Below, piece after piece: positions 17,667 through 30,302 of a DNA stretch of 64,000 bases. Both the position numbers and the translations under genes were made by a program. The notes under the pieces are model-generated. The model did not search any database, was not told where the DNA came from, and was given only the letters and a program-made list of their open reading frames with translations. The stretch lies in contig CM059622.1 of the NCBI GenBank assembly GCA_030435675.1, positions 8,432,001 to 8,496,000 on the forward strand. Direction: 5' to 3'. Source of the stretch: Steinernema hermaphroditum. Its lineage: Eukaryota; Nematoda; Chromadorea; Rhabditida; Steinernematidae. Within the stretch, counting starts at the first letter, position 1. Every line of letters begins with the position of its first letter.

Positions 17667-17945
17667 ATTTGTTTTCGTCGTTGTTTCAGTTATGTTTCCG
17701 TGTGCGTGTTCTTTTGCTTCTCCGTAATCTCAGCCTCTGGTCCTCCTCTACGTGTTTATGTAATCCTAGGTTTTACTTTCCTATTTGTACATAATGTGTG
17801 AATGATTGGTGCTTTATCTTTATGGTGCTTACTTTATCATAAAGGAGCCGACTAGCTGACCACTTCTTGTTTGCACATCGTTTCGACGATCAAATGATAT
17901 CTTTTCCATGCGCCTGGACCATTCTGAGATGCGATTCAGTTTCAG

Positions 17946-18884
17946 ATGCTCTACTCCGAATGGTTCACGCTGAAGGCGGCGTTGCCGACCGGCTGCTTCA
18001 TCATCGCCTTCGCCCCCAGCCTCGCTTTCTTTCTGAAGTTCGTCGCCAAGGACTCTCTACGAGTGATTCTGGTGGTCATGGCGGCCTTCGTGTGGATGCT
18101 TTCCCTCCTGCTCTCCTCCATCATCCGCTTCGGAATGGTCTACGTCGTCGACTCCTTTCTTCTGGAGACCTTCATCTCCATCACTCTCCAGGAGGCTTCC
18201 CGGCTAGCCCTGTTCATCCTCATTAAGCAGGCCCAGAAGTGAGTTTCCGCGTGCGGTGCCTGAATCTGCTGTCTTTGCAGGGGTCTGAAGACGCTATCCG
18301 AGGAGAACACAAAGATAGCCGGCATCGACTCGCTCTACCGCTCCAGGCACATGCTCTCCATGGTATGTGGATTGGGCATGGGCGCCATCGCCGCTCTCTT
18401 CCTGCTTCTGAATCTCATTGCCGGCCTCTACGAGGGCGGCACGATGGGTCTCCCGGCGACCATCCCCCATCTCAAGCAGCGCATGAACATCAAACTCACT
18501 ATCGACGACCGATTCTTTCCAATCACCTACTCCGCCAGCTGTGGCGTTCTCACTCTCCTCCACATGGCGTGGACTCTTCTCTTCTGGGACTCCTGCCACA
18601 AGTACAGTCTCCACGACTCTCTGTGGTGGCTGGGGATGTTCATCGCCGTCAGCTCCCACTATCTCGTCTCCGGACTCAGCTTCTTCAACCAACTTGGCAC
18701 CCGAGTTGTCGTCCTGAGTCTTCAGGTCCTGGTGCTCCTCCTGAACGTCCTCTGCTGCTCCTACATCGTCCGCGACGGCCGCGGCGGCATCGTCGGATGC
18801 GGTCGCGGTGGCGATAGCGTCGTTGAGAGCGTCCGTAGTGAGAACGGGGACGTTCGCGTGGAACAGCGGCACCTTTCCACGTGA
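17946..18884 (+). CDS. aph-1: APH-1, gamma-secretase membrane subunit
   Basis: Two exons (17946-18238 and 18281-18884) give 298 aa. APH-1 scaffolds the gamma-secretase complex (presenilin, nicastrin, PEN-2) needed for Notch cleavage. Seven hydrophobic segments are visible. The APH-1 hallmark GLGMGAIAALF, matching the GxxxG TM4 motif, is near residue 120. Two conserved histidines sit in LLHMAWTLLF and SSHYLVSG. The N-terminus GCFIIAFAPSLAFF aligns with the family start, so the ATG at 17946 fits; it directly follows a TTTCAG, which could be a 5' UTR or SL1 trans-splice acceptor. The cytosolic tail is longer and Gly/Arg-rich. It lies 280 bp after taxilin on the same strand, so co-transcription is possible but not shown. 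Confidence 0.93.
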
Positions 18885-19116
18885 GTCCTCGGCATCCCTT
18901 CGTCACCTCTGATCTCTTCTCCATCCCGTCGACATTTTCGCTACGTGGTACTTCTAATGTATTCTGTTTGTCTCCCGATTATAAAACGATTCAGTCTGTC
19001 ACCGCTGCTCTCGGAGTCTCCCAGAGTCACAGCCAGATCTCTAAGAGTCAACGGGATGCTCAGAGGTCCTCGGCTTCTAATTGGAGGTCTTCAGCATGTG
19101 CTCACTCACAAACATC

Positions 19117-19764
19117 TTAGAAGTTTATTAGGATCTGTGTCGCGGTGCTTCCATATCCGTTGGCTTTCAAGTACTGCGGGAGGAGGAAGGTGTTCTCGGT
19201 GGATTCCCTCCGCTCCCTCACATAGTTTCGCACAGTGCCCTCCGCTCGTCCGAACGGTTCCTTGACGACGACTAGCGTCGGCTTCGCGTGGCGACGACGT
19301 CCCACGAAGACGACGGCGACGAGAAGAAAGGCGCCCCCGAAGGCGAGGATGCTCGCCAGCATGGGGATGTGGCCCTGGAAACAACGCCTTTTTAATTCGA
19401 GGTACTGTATCTACTGTATCTGTGCGATCTAAGAAGAATCTGAAGACTCACCGTCTGGTGGAGGGAGACGAAGTCGATCTTCTGAGAAAAGGTAGCCACT
19501 TTAAGCTCCTCGACGCCCCGTGGAGACGTCTCCGAGGCGTCGAATGCCCCTTCGACGTCGTCGAGGAACAGAAGGGCGCCTGGAGCCTTCGGCTCGTCTG
19601 GGAACTCTCCGGAGGCGGAGCTCCCCTCATTTCCGAGGCTCTCGAGGTCGAGGCCCGACTGGGACGCGCCGGCCTGCACAGTGATACCGTATGACTAAGA
19701 CCACAAAGCGATTATTTACCGAAATCAGAGGGGAGACGACGAGGAGACAATCAGCGAGGCGCAT
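19117..19764 (-). CDS. Small type I single-pass membrane protein of unknown function
   Basis: Three exons on the minus strand are inferred: ATG at 19764, an intron with GTAAAT donor and GTGCAG acceptor (about 19.72-19.68 kb), a second exon ending near 19452, and a last exon to the stop at 19117. Phase is kept at both joins. The product of about 165 aa has a signal peptide (MRLADCLLVVSPLIS), an acidic ectodomain (FLDDVEGAFDASE), one membrane segment (SILAFGGAFLLVAVVFVG) followed by the stop-transfer RRRH, and a basic cytosolic tail. I do not recognise the family. It could be a nematode-specific surface protein or a missed part of another gene. Confidence 0.5.
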
Positions 19765-20426
19765 TCCTATTGCAGCGATTGGGAGCGGGGCGGGACACCG
19801 TAGCCGCAGAGGCTCGCGAGGCCCGAGTTTGGGCGACTTGAAGGCCGTTGGCGCACGCTTTACACAAAAGGCGAGCGCACTTAGGCGTGCCCGGAGTCGC
19901 GAAATCAGTCTTGACGATGAGTCAGCGCCACTGCTGAGGCGATCGGCGACCGGGCCACCAAGATCGGGAGGGGAGGGTAGATCTGCTGATCTCCTCGAGG
20001 CTCTTCTTCCGGTGGCGCTCGATTGGAACGTTTCGACGGGACTAATCGGTTCGCAGAAGCATTTGTTCAACCATTCACACCCGGATGTCCTCTGGGTCGT
20101 CTTCCGAGGAAGTGCTCCCACTCTTTCAAGTTCGATCGAGATCTAGGGGACAGAACCCCCTTGACACTTTCTCCAAACGGAATCGTTTTCGCACAAAAAC
20201 TCCCCGGCGACGTTCTTCTTCGAACCACCTTCGTCGCTATCTATCTTCTTCGCCGATTTTCGCGGCGAATTTCGCTACTTTAGCCCTAAGTCTAGAAGAG
20301 CTCAAAATCTGGACCCTTCGATACCGCTTGCAGTGGACTCCTCCCCCAGGCTCCCGGCAGATCCCCATGAGAAATGTCTTTATTAGTCTCCTCCTCTCTG
20401 TAGAGACACCTTCGGAATCAGAGGTT

Positions 20427-22610
20427 TCAAGAGGCGACACAGAGGACGACGAGGATGGTGGCGACGGCGATGGCGATTCCGACGGTGATGGCGAAGAGCG
20501 CCGCGAGGATGTGCTTGTGCTTCTGGCTGCCGCGGCCTCGGGTCACCACACTGACCTGCTCGCCCCGGCGCTGCTGCGTCGTCTTCAGCTCCATCGCCAC
20601 GACACCGCCCTGGCGCCGCTCGACGGCGTTCGCCCACTCCGCCGCCGCCACCAGAAGCCCCGCACAGACGCCGTAGAAGACGACTAGGGCCACCGCCCAG
20701 CCGGCGTCCGTCCACAGCGAGGAAAACTTGAGCGCGGCGATGAGGATGGCGATCACTACAAGGAGTACGGTAGAGGGGCCAGAAGAGGGAGACTAACGGG
20801 CGGCGAGGAATCCGAAGAGCCCGACGAGACGGTGGCTCCAGTTGAAGAGGGGACGGGCGCGTGCATCGGGGGCGCAGCGGAGGAGCGAGTTGAACGGCTG
20901 CGAGACGCCGAGGATGAGGGCGACGGAGCCGAAGAGCGAGTGGAGGGCGCCGCCACCCAGGTTGTCGTCGGCGGAGCGCGAGAACCAGGGCCCTTTCCAG
21001 GTCCAGTCCTTGGCGACGAAGACGAGCAGCAGCGAGAGGAGCATCACTACGACGGCGAAGACGTTGAGACTACGGTGAATCTAAAGGCGGGAGAGGGTTA
21101 GAGCCGCGCGGGGACACTGACGTGGAACCAGATGCGCACACCGAACGGCGTCTTCTGGGGCCAGTGGTGACGCAGGTAGCGCGCCGAGAAGACGGCCACG
21201 GCCACGCAGATCATCCAGGCGATGATCATCATGACTCCTGCAACGGGGTTAGGCGGCACGGGGGATACAGTACCATGGGCGACGACGAGGTTGCGCCGCG
21301 TGTGGCCGCTGAGGGACGACTCGGCGAACGGCGCGTCGCTCATCTTCGGCGTTTCTCCGCTTCGGAGTACCTCGAAGTCCTCGACGAGATTCAGTTTTTG
21401 CGGCGAGACCGCCGGGAAGTCAGGACTGCGCGCGTCGAACGAGTGCGGAGCGAGAGCTGAAGACTACTGTAGAAGAAACACGTTAGGGCCGCACCTCGGG
21501 GAGCGCGGGTCTTGCCACGTGCGAAGAGGAGCACGAAGGAGGAGTTGAGGCGCGGGAAGAAGGGACTTTCCATGGAGGGGGCAATCCTCTGGCGGAAGCG
21601 GCAGTAGAGGGACTCGTTGCCGCGCTTCGCCTCCACGAGCTCCACAACTTCGGGTTCCGCCTTCTGAACGACCTCGAAGTGATTAGGGGTGCTGCAGGGT
21701 CCCTCTTCCCAGAAGAAGACTCAGATCTGGAGGTAGAACTATGCGCTGTTTCCCAGGTTCTACTAGGTGGTCCCAGAGTAAGCGCCTCTGGACTCAGAAG
21801 ATCCAATAGATTCGACTCGACTGACCGGCGCTAGACGGTCGTCTTCGTGTTTTTGTCCGAAATCAGGTCCCATAATTAGGACGCACATAAAATATCAGAT
21901 ATGAAGAGGGTCGGATCGGACTGATAAGTGTTTTCTAGGGGAAATGGCCATCGAAAGCCAAGACTCTTCGAGAAAGGCCCTAGACGAAACTAAGTAAAGT
22001 GGAGCCAGCTGGAGAGACAACCACTCTATATTCTTCGGCGAAACAGAAAGTACAAAGGTGTTTTGGAAGCGCGTCTTCTGCTTCCCCAGAGGCACAAAAT
22101 GGAGTAATCAGAGGGCCCCTCGGAAAGAACCGTCTTATGGACGCTAATTGGGGAACCAGTCGGGCGACAACAACCCCGGGATACGGTAGTTTGTGCGGAG
22201 AGTGCAGCCCACTGCCGACCTGTTCGTTCGCCTCCTCGGGCTGCGCATTCGACTTCCCGAAGTTGAAGGTAACGTGGACTTCGGGCTTATCGAGGAAGGA
22301 GCAGTGGGTGACGGCTTCACCACCCTGAAGCAGGCCTAAAATCGTGCCGAGAGCCAGGACGTACCATTTCGGAGTCCTCGGAGAAGCCGAGGCTGAGGTA
22401 GTTGATGGAGGAGGCGATCTTCGAGCTAAAGAGCTCGAAGTCGACGTAGTCGTTGTCGGCGCGGAAGGAGACGGCGTTGTCGCAGCCAAAGGGCGCCCCT
22501 CCGCAGTCCTCGGGCTCCAGCCAGCACCCTTTGGAACGCCCGCAGCCGGAGGCGTCGAAGTCGGCGGCGAGGGCCACGGTTAGAAGCAGCAGGGGGTGCC
22601 AAGAAGCCAT
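20427..22610 (-). CDS. DOMON-cytochrome b561 protein, ferric-chelate reductase-like (FRRS1/SDR2 type)
   Basis: The ATG at 22610 starts a signal peptide (MASWHPLLLLTVALAADF). A DOMON domain follows over exons at 22.61-22.36, 22.33-22.22 and 21.69-21.50 kb. After a linker exon comes a cytochrome b561 domain: RRNLVVAHGVMMIIAWMI, VRIWFH, ALHSLFG and FNWSHRLVG supply the four histidines that ligate two hemes. Later helices run to about 20.6 kb, with a final helix (ILAALFAITVGIAIAVATIL) before the stop at 20427. Known members move electrons across membranes to reduce ferric iron or other acceptors. The reeler domain of vertebrate FRRS1 is absent. Introns carry the recurrent CTACCGTA or TACTGTA motif. 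Confidence 0.85.
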
Positions 22611-24517
22611 CGGGTCTTCTGAAACGGTGACTGTGGCGTCGAGGGAACTCGGTTGTGCAAATGGGATCTTGTTTACGCGGAGTCGATTTCGGGAGAGGAG
22701 CCGAGGGGAGGCGACCGGCTGGAGGAGGCGCCGAGGAAGAGGCGAACGAGGTCGGAGGAGGGCCCGTTCCTCGGGGATCGGGGGCAGAAAAAGCGAAGTG
22801 GACGCGTGGAACCCGTCGCAGAGGGGCGATCCTGGGGTTTCATGATTCTCCGTGACCTTGGGGGATGGCAGCTTGTTTTCGGAGGCAAGGTACGCGTCAG
22901 GATCACGTGGCGAGGGGCATCGAAGGAGAAGGGAAAACATCGAAGCGATTCAGGATGATGGGACGCTGCAAACAACGTGCTTTGAGCAGGTCGGCGAAGA
23001 ACGCTGGCGATCATGAACCCTAGGTTTCGGTCTTTGCGCTCAAGGGAATCTCGGGGAACGCTCTCCTCTGTGATCCCGGAAGATTTGGCTGCAGACGAAG
23101 AACCCTCAACTGGTGACCTCAGTTCTAACGGAGAAGAGAGCGAATACAGCTGAGGGGAAGCGAAAACAAGAAGGTCTCTTCGGAGATCAGGAAAGCGCGA
23201 AACTATGCGGGCGCGCCTTCGAAGTGTGTCAATCGATCGCCTCGGCGCCGCCTTCGTCTTCGGCGGATCGGGCGATCTCCGTAGGAATCCGCCGCGCTTC
23301 TCTTCGGCCGAGGAACGAGAAGCAACGCCTCTGTGGAAAGGCTTGGTGGAATCGGATTTGGCGATTATCCGAAGCTGCGTTGGGAGAACGAAAGTGAAAC
23401 GCCTCTGACCGCGCTGAACCGCACGGAAACCGGTTTAGGGAAGAGGGCTAGGCAGCTAGCCCCGGGGTGACTAGTAGGGCACGGGCGGTGATGGAACGTT
23501 TCCGACGGCCTTCGGAAGGTCCAAAGGGTGCAGAAGACCGCCAACCTCGACGTCCCCGGGATCTGCGTCGTCCCTTCAGGTGACGCCGACTTCCGAAACG
23601 CGAATCCAGTGGAGCAGAAGCAACAAATCCCCTCAATACGGTAATCCTCGGGGATTCCGAGTCGGCGTCCGGTTTTAGTCAAACGACTCACAGATCGATG
23701 TTCTTGAGTAGGAATGACCGGCTTCGGAGAGTGCCAGGACCTAGCCGACACACGCGGAACCACGACGGAAACGGTGTGACTGAAAGAAGCGAATTCTGTT
23801 TTCGCCTAAAAACGGCGGATTTCGCAAAGTGGATGTTCCGAGAACCGGTTCCGGCGCCTGGAAGCGCCCATCTTGGCCGCCTCGAGTGGTCATCTCACGC
23901 TGTGAATCAGAGGAGAACCGGAAAGCGTGTGGGGAGGAGCGCGCCGAGGGGCCTCCGATCGCTCGGAACGCCACAATATAGATTTATATGGGACTGGGAA
24001 GACTTTCATGTTCACTGGATACGGTCACTACGATAGCCAGGAGTTGAGGAAGACCACCTGTGCAGTTCTACGGCACCACCACGAAACCGTCAGATTCCAG
24101 CACTAGGCACTTGACAGAAATGTTCCCTACCTCTTTTCAGAAACATTTCTTCCCAAAAGTACAACAAAATAAATTTTCTGAGTCCAGCGGAAGGTCTCTT
24201 TCGAGTTCATGTCTAGACATGTGTCTTGCTTACTCAGCGCTTCGGGCACCGTTACCGGTTCTAGGAACGTCCACTTTTCGTGGCACTTCCGGGTCGCCTC
24301 TGTCCTCTGGATGACTTCAATGTTCCCCCCATTCGCGTGTTGTGTGTTGCACGGAGTACGGTGCCGGAGTGAACAGTTTAACAAGAACATAAACAACGCG
24401 CCTAGACTCTGAAAAGACAACAAAAACAAAACAGCGTCGGCAGAAGGCACTTGGGGGATCCGAAGCTTTCGGGGCCAGAAGTGAAAGGCGGAGATCCGGG
24501 AGCGTCGTGGGTGGTCC
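22611..24517. other. Intergenic, no supported gene
   Basis: About 1.9 kb between the b561 gene start and the SLC7 transporter 3' end. Open frames occur on both strands but have no domain, splice logic or codon pattern that I can support. TACGGTA-type 8-mers occur at about 23635 and 24020. Confidence 0.4.
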
Positions 24518-26131
24518 TCAGTAGTCGTCTTCGGTGACGCAGCAAAGGAGCTTCTGGACTTGGTGGGTGACGGTGGCTGCAGAGAGGTTAGAGCTGCTCG
24601 GGGAGGGGAACTCACTCCAGAGGGCGACGAACCAACGTGGCTTCTTGGGGAAGCGGACGAAGAGGAGATAGACGGGGAGGCCGGTGAGGATGATGCCGAG
24701 GCCGACGAGGAGCTCCGTGGGCTGCAGGAGGAAGGGCATCGTGAGGAGAAAGACGCAGCAGACGAAGAAGGTCACTGGCACGACGATGTGGAACTGAAGG
24801 AGGGGCTCGGGATCAGACTACGGTAAGTACCTTGATGGGGCGCGGGAGGTAGGGGCGCGTGGCGCGGAGCTTGAGGAGGCCGGCGACGGACATGAAGACG
24901 ACGGCGGTCTCGGCGAAGGAGAGGTAGTTGACGAGGACGTAGATGTCGGAGCTGATGAGCATAGTGACGGAGAGGAGGCCGAGAAAGAGAAGCGAGGGCA
25001 TCGGCGTCAGGAAGCGCACGTTGATCATGGCGAGCAGCTCTGGGAGCTGGCCGGCACGGGCGCCGGCGAAGAACATGCGCGATGAGGTGAAGAGGATGCC
25101 GTTGAGGGAGCCTAGGCAGGAGGAGGCCACGAACAGCGGCATCAGGAGCCGCAGCGGGCCCATTACACGCCCGGCGAACGTCTCCGCCACGGCGTCCGAC
25201 TCGAGGATCTCGTCGGGCGAGAGCACGGCGAAGTAGGCGACATTCACGAGCATGTAGATGAGCGTCACCACGGGCAGCGATATGTAGATGGAGCGGGGCA
25301 GGTTCCTGGGCACGAGGGTTATGGTAGCGTCGGTAGGACTCACTTGTTGGGCTCCTTGAGCTCCTCGGTGACAAAGTTGAGGTAGTTGTAGCCGCTGAAG
25401 GAGAAGACGCCGGAGTAGAAGGCGAGGGCGACGTGGCTGAGGTCGAAGTTGGAGCCCTCGAGAACCGTCGGGGGGCGCAAATTCTCGGCGTCGCCCCCGA
25501 CGAGCCAGAAGAGGCCGACGACGACGATCGTGATCAGCGCCAGCACCTTGGTGACCGTGAAGGTGTCCTGCGTCCGCGTCGCCCATCGCACGTTGTAGCA
25601 GTTGACAAAGGTGAGTGCCGCTGAATCGCAGGATCAGAGGCGCTCCGGTGGGGACTCACCGATGGTGCAGGCAGCGAGGAACTTGACGGCGAGGGAGGGC
25701 ACCTCGCAGCCCGGGAAGAAGGGCTTCAGGGCGTAGTTGGCGAAGGTGAGCGCAATGATAGCGTTGGAGGTGGGGTTGATGACGACGAGGGCGATCCAGA
25801 GGAAGAGGAAGGCGGGCAGCGGCCCGAAGGCCTCGGCGATGTAGGCGTAGTCGCCGCCGCTCCGGGGGATCGTCGTGCCGAGCTCCGCATAGCAAAGGGC
25901 GCCGAGGGTGGAGAAGGCGCCGGAGAAGAGCCACACGAGGAGCGCGAGGGAGGCGCTCCCCGCCTCCAGGAGCACGCCCTTCGGCGACACGAAGATGCCC
26001 GAGCCGACGATGACGCCAATGATAATGGCGCAGCCGTTGAACAGTGAGATCTTCGGTTTCAGACGCACGCCCTCTTTCCGCTCCAAAGGCGCCGCGGCGC
26101 TCCCCTCAACGGCGAACTCCTGCGTCGTCAT
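24518..26131 (-). CDS. SLC7/LAT-type heteromeric amino-acid transporter light chain (AAT family)
   Basis: Five or so exons lie at ~26.13-25.67, 25.62-25.34, 25.31-24.83, 24.78-24.61 and 24.58-24.52 kb. It is an APC-superfamily antiporter of the L-type/y+L group, working at the plasma membrane. TM1 carries the substrate-binding GSGIF ([16 protein letters not shown]); TM6 carries [28 protein letters not shown] between TM3 and TM4 retains the Cys that forms the disulfide with the 4F2hc-type heavy chain in LAT1. Twelve hydrophobic segments fit. ATG at 26131 ([10 protein letters not shown]) is preferred over an upstream frame start because the cytosolic N-terminus is short in this family. The 3' exon ends CCVTEDDY. 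Resembles C. elegans aat-1/2/3; paralog not resolved. Confidence 0.9.
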
Positions 26132-27260
26132 TCTCTGGAAGAAGGGGCTGAATGGGGGAGGAAGACGTAAAGACACGAAGCGCCCAAGAAGGGTAAGAGG
26201 AAGGGACAGGAGGGCGAATAAACAGCGGAGAAGAGCGGCGCTTTAGGAGTGTTTACCCGAATGTACCCGCCGTTTTGTAATGCAATCAACAAACAGAGGC
26301 GCGTCGAGGATCGCTTCTTCCGAGGCCGTACAAGAGCACAACACCAAAAAACAAGTTCCGCTGGAATCTTCAAGGAGCAGGAAGGATCGTCTGAGCCTCC
26401 GGGAGCCGAGTGTAGACTTATCGTCCTGCTTCGACTTTTGGAGGCCTGGGGAACTGTTCATCTGGCGCAGTTTTCAGAGCTTGAAGAAACGGACCCTGGA
26501 ATATTCCGCGAAAATCGTGGCTAGGAAGGGAATTCGACTTCTGTGTCGTCAAAAGAAGCGCAGAAGAAGCGCAGAAACGGAGCGTGCAGCGCCTAATAGG
26601 AGGCTTTTCATTACGAGAGCGCCAACGCGACGTCGAGGTCGAGGCTTAAAAGGAGAGACCAAAAGAACGTCGATTGTGAGCCTTCGTAAAAATTGGGGAA
26701 ACGCTTCGAAAAAGTTGCCGAAGTGGCGGCGATCGGATCTCGAGGCGCTGTGTAAAGCCGGGGCGGTTTGCAGAGGAAGGGAGGGGCGATCGATCGTCTC
26801 CAGACGGGCGCCAGACGGATATCGATCCGGGGAAGCCGAGGAGTGCGCGAGCACGCAGAAGGCCTTCTGAGGAGAGAAGACGGCCGTGGGGGGAGGGCTT
26901 CAAAGGAGAGGGCCTCGAGGAGAGGGCGTGGGGTGACGTCGCCGGCGTCAGAGTGATGCAACGAGGGAAGGCGCTTTCCTGATCCGATGATTAGAGCTGG
27001 AACCTCTGGAGTCATCTTATGTCTTTGCCTCGGAAGCTTTGCGGAATTATTCGAGATAGATTTATTCGCTATGTGGGAATACTGTATGTATAAGTTACTA
27101 CGGTTCTGCTTCGGGAGTCCTTTGAGATGTATAGTCGAGGAAAGCGACTTAAATACAGAGGGAAAGTCGGTCAATAAGATGCATGGACAGGAGCGGAGAC
27201 AACGCGATCGTCGGCGACGGAGACGTTGCCTTCGTTCAGAGGGATCTGGAGGCACTGGGG
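26132..27260. other. Intergenic, no supported gene
   Basis: Upstream region of the SLC7 gene and downstream of the ZP gene. Long open frames are arginine/serine rich on both strands and look like base-composition artefacts. No RNA gene or repeat was recognised. Confidence 0.4.
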
Positions 27261-29360
27261 TCAGTTCCGGTCGTGCTCTGGAACCACGAAGGTCAGCCTC
27301 GAGGAGCCCGAGGAAGAGGAGGGGGAGCGACTGGTCGTCGAGGCGCGCGCCGGGGGAAGCGGCGAGCTGACGAAGCCGAAGATCGTATGCCGGTCGAAGG
27401 TCCGCTTCTTCCGGAGCCTAGGTGACACTAGGAGGGAGGCCACTCCAGAAGAAACGCACCTTTTGGCGTAGAAGTCGTAGGAGATGAAGAGGCCCATAAC
27501 GAGGGTAGTCGTCGATACGAACGCAAACAGAACGACGGTGGCGCCGAGGGCGACCCTGTTGACGCAGACGACGTCTTCGGCGTCCAGTGCCACCGGGGCG
27601 CGCCGGAAGACGCGTTCCCCGGGCTCGGCCTCCGCATCGGCGTCGGCGACGAAGACGGGTTCCGCGATGACGTCGAGCGTCTCGTCGACGGCCTTCCGAA
27701 GCCGCCGCGCCAGAGGTGCCTTCCGGAAGAGGTCGTCGCGCATCCGCTCAATGTTCCACTCGCGGAGCTCCTCCTCGATCTCCTTCTGTTGCCTCAGCTG
27801 CCGCCGGAAGGGCTGAAGAAGGCGTCTGTCGAGAAGCCCGGGGGACTCACATTGAGGCGCGTCGTGGTAGGCGGCGTCGTGGCGTTCAGAGGCGCCTCGG
27901 GGCGACGGTAGGGGCGTCCAGGGCGCAGGGCCCCGGGCGCCAGAAGGGCGTCGGCGGTGGGGCCGACGAAGGGGTTCGTGAAGGGCTGAAGCGATGAGGC
28001 TACGCGGCGTCTCCGAGGAGGGCTTACGTTGCCGGGGACAGCGCCGGCGAGAAGGGGGTCCAGGGTGGGGGGCACGAAGGTGCCGACGACCTGGGTGGCG
28101 TCGACGCCCGGCTGCACGACGGAGTTAGGCACGAAGTCGGGTCTCGCCACGGAGGGACAGTTTGGAGGCTGGAAGGGGGCGCGTCAGGCGTGCACACGTG
28201 GATTCCGGTTCGGGGGCTTAGCCTACCGTAATTCCGACGCATTCGTTGTCGCGTTTGGCGCACACCTGGATCTGGCACTGGAAGTAGAGCTGTGCGCGGT
28301 CAGGGAACTTGTAGGCCCAGACGGGCACGAAGGCAAGCTGCAGCGAGTCGTCGTAGGAGAGCGCCCCCTGCACCACCGGCGAGAAGACGGGACATCTGAA
28401 GGCATGATGCACGGGGGTACGGTAGCGGACTCACCCTCGCTCGTCGAGGACGCGGACGGTAGAGCCGCCACCGTCGTTGACGAAGCAGTTCTTGACGAGC
28501 ATACCATAGTGGGCTGAAAGAGGACGTCCGGCGACGGACCGGAACGGGACTCACGGTTGTCGCACTCCCAGCGGTGCACGAGCTGCTCGCCGATGTTGGT
28601 GAACTTGACGCGGGGTCCGTCAACGGCGCCGGCCCGGATCGAGTACTCGCAGTGCGGCCGCACCATCGTCGCCTGCTCCAGCGTCTCCGTCTGCAGCATC
28701 CTGCAACCGGGGACGTTCCTGCAGCGTCAGAGGCTACTCACCCCACTTCGAGTTCCGAGTTGACGGTCCGTTCGGTCTGCGCGTAGAAGCACCTCACATT
28801 GTAGGCGCGGTCCACCTTCGTCACGAACTGCGGATGGAAGGAGACGACGAACACGAGCATGTAGTTCATTCCCAGCGGTTGCAGCTGAATTAATGCGATC
28901 TATCAGCTTTGCATAATCGAGAATGGAGGTCCCGCCACCACCACAAAGGTGAACTGCTCTTCAGCTAATTTCTACTTTAAAGGCAGCGTTTGCATGGGAT
29001 GGCTCAAATGCGCAAAAGGGATACGGTAGTGGTCTAACCTGACGGCCGCGGCGCATGCCGCAGTCCCCGATGCGGACGCCGAAAGAAGCGCCGGGGGCGT
29101 CGTTGCGGTAGAACTCCTGACGGCAGTGGGGCACGCCGAACTGGCCCTTGACGTAGATGTTGCCTCGGAAGGGGAGCCGTGTGCGGACGTTGAAGGTAGC
29201 GCCGCGGTCGGAGCACTCGATGAGGGGCAGCCCGACGACTTCGTTGTCGATGGCGATGCCGAGGGTCTGCAGAGGACGTTGGGGCTCAGAGCAGGCCTGC
29301 AGCACTCACCTGTAGCAGATGAAGGGCGAGGAGAAGGCCGAGGAGCGGGCCCGAAGCCAT
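27261..29360 (-). CDS. Zona pellucida (ZP) domain cuticlin-like transmembrane protein
   Basis: About nine exons on the minus strand, starting at the ATG at 29360 with signal peptide MASGPLLGLLLALHLLQ. The ZP domain starts with DNEVVGLPLIECSDRGATF; conserved cysteines follow in GQFGVPHCRQEFY, GDCGMRRGRQ, YNVRCFYAQTE, RPHCEYSIRAG, VKNCFVNDGGG and YFQCQIQVCAKRDNEC. The ZP domain is followed by a Pro/Thr-rich linker, a basic furin-like site (ARRLRK) near 27.69 kb, one membrane span (GATVVLFAFVSTTTLVMGLF) and a Ser-rich cytosolic tail ending at 27261. Such proteins are cleaved and polymerise in the cuticle or apical extracellular matrix. This fits the cuticlin/CUTL group of nematodes. Exact paralog is unresolved. 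Confidence 0.88.
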
Positions 29361-30302
29361 GGCGGCGGTCGGATTCTCTGAAAGCTGATTGAAACAGTGC
29401 GCTAGGCGAAAGGGAGTTAAGGCCGGATTGCCCCAGATGCGCGCCGTTTCCGCGCGAAGTCGAAAGCGAAAGTCGAAACCGTTAGCGGTTTATGACCGAA
29501 CGTGGGATTAAGGGTCGGTAAGGAGCGGACGGCAAAGTGCACCTTTGTCGCGCTGGGGGCACCCGGAGATTCACACCCGTTATTTGAGCAGAGAAAGCCT
29601 CTCGATGACCTCTCGCGCACTCACTTAAGATGGCCACGACGAGCGATAACGAGGGCCGGTCAGATCACCTGAAACGCCGTGTGGAGACAAAAGGAAATCA
29701 CGGGCCACACTGCCCAAGGTCACGCGCCACCTGAATGGCGGAGATAATTGGCCGGGCGGACAATCCAAAAAAAATATGCTGCTCACAGTACCGCCGGAAA
29801 CCGAAAGTGACTCTCGCCCCTAGAGCTGCCGAAGCTGCAGAGTGAAACTTGCAGAGAGCCGCTCCGATCCAGAGAAGAAAGTTGCGGTCATCCGCAGATA
29901 GGAAACCTTCCGGGAAGTTCCCAGATAGGAGTCTTCTGCAGCCACCGTAAACCGCTAATTACCTCGGCGGTGTCGAGCACAATGAAGGAAAAAAAGCTCG
30001 CCCGCGAGAGGACATCAGAATAATTCATAGGACGCCCGTACGAGGCCGCTTCAGGTGCTCAATGTGCGCGAACAGACAGATCAAGCGCTTTCCCTCAGAA
30101 CGGCTCACAATAAGATTATCCGCACACGTCAGCCCCGAGTGACCGCTGTGCCCGTGACAAGTAGATCGCCTCATCTTTATGAAACTACGCTATAGTAAAA
30201 CTGCATCCTAGAGGAGGAAAGAAGAGAAGAGGAACAGTCGGCAGCTGGTGATTACAAGGAGCAACGGTCATCATCAACATCTACTCGTCGGACGCTGGAC
30301 GC
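29361..30302. other. Intergenic, no supported gene
   Basis: 940 bp upstream of the ZP gene and downstream of MIC13. No coding, RNA or repeat feature was recognised. Confidence 0.4.

Noticed and set aside
26549..27255. Long Arg/Ser-rich frames on both strands
   Set aside because: Composition artefacts with no domain, start context or splice partners.
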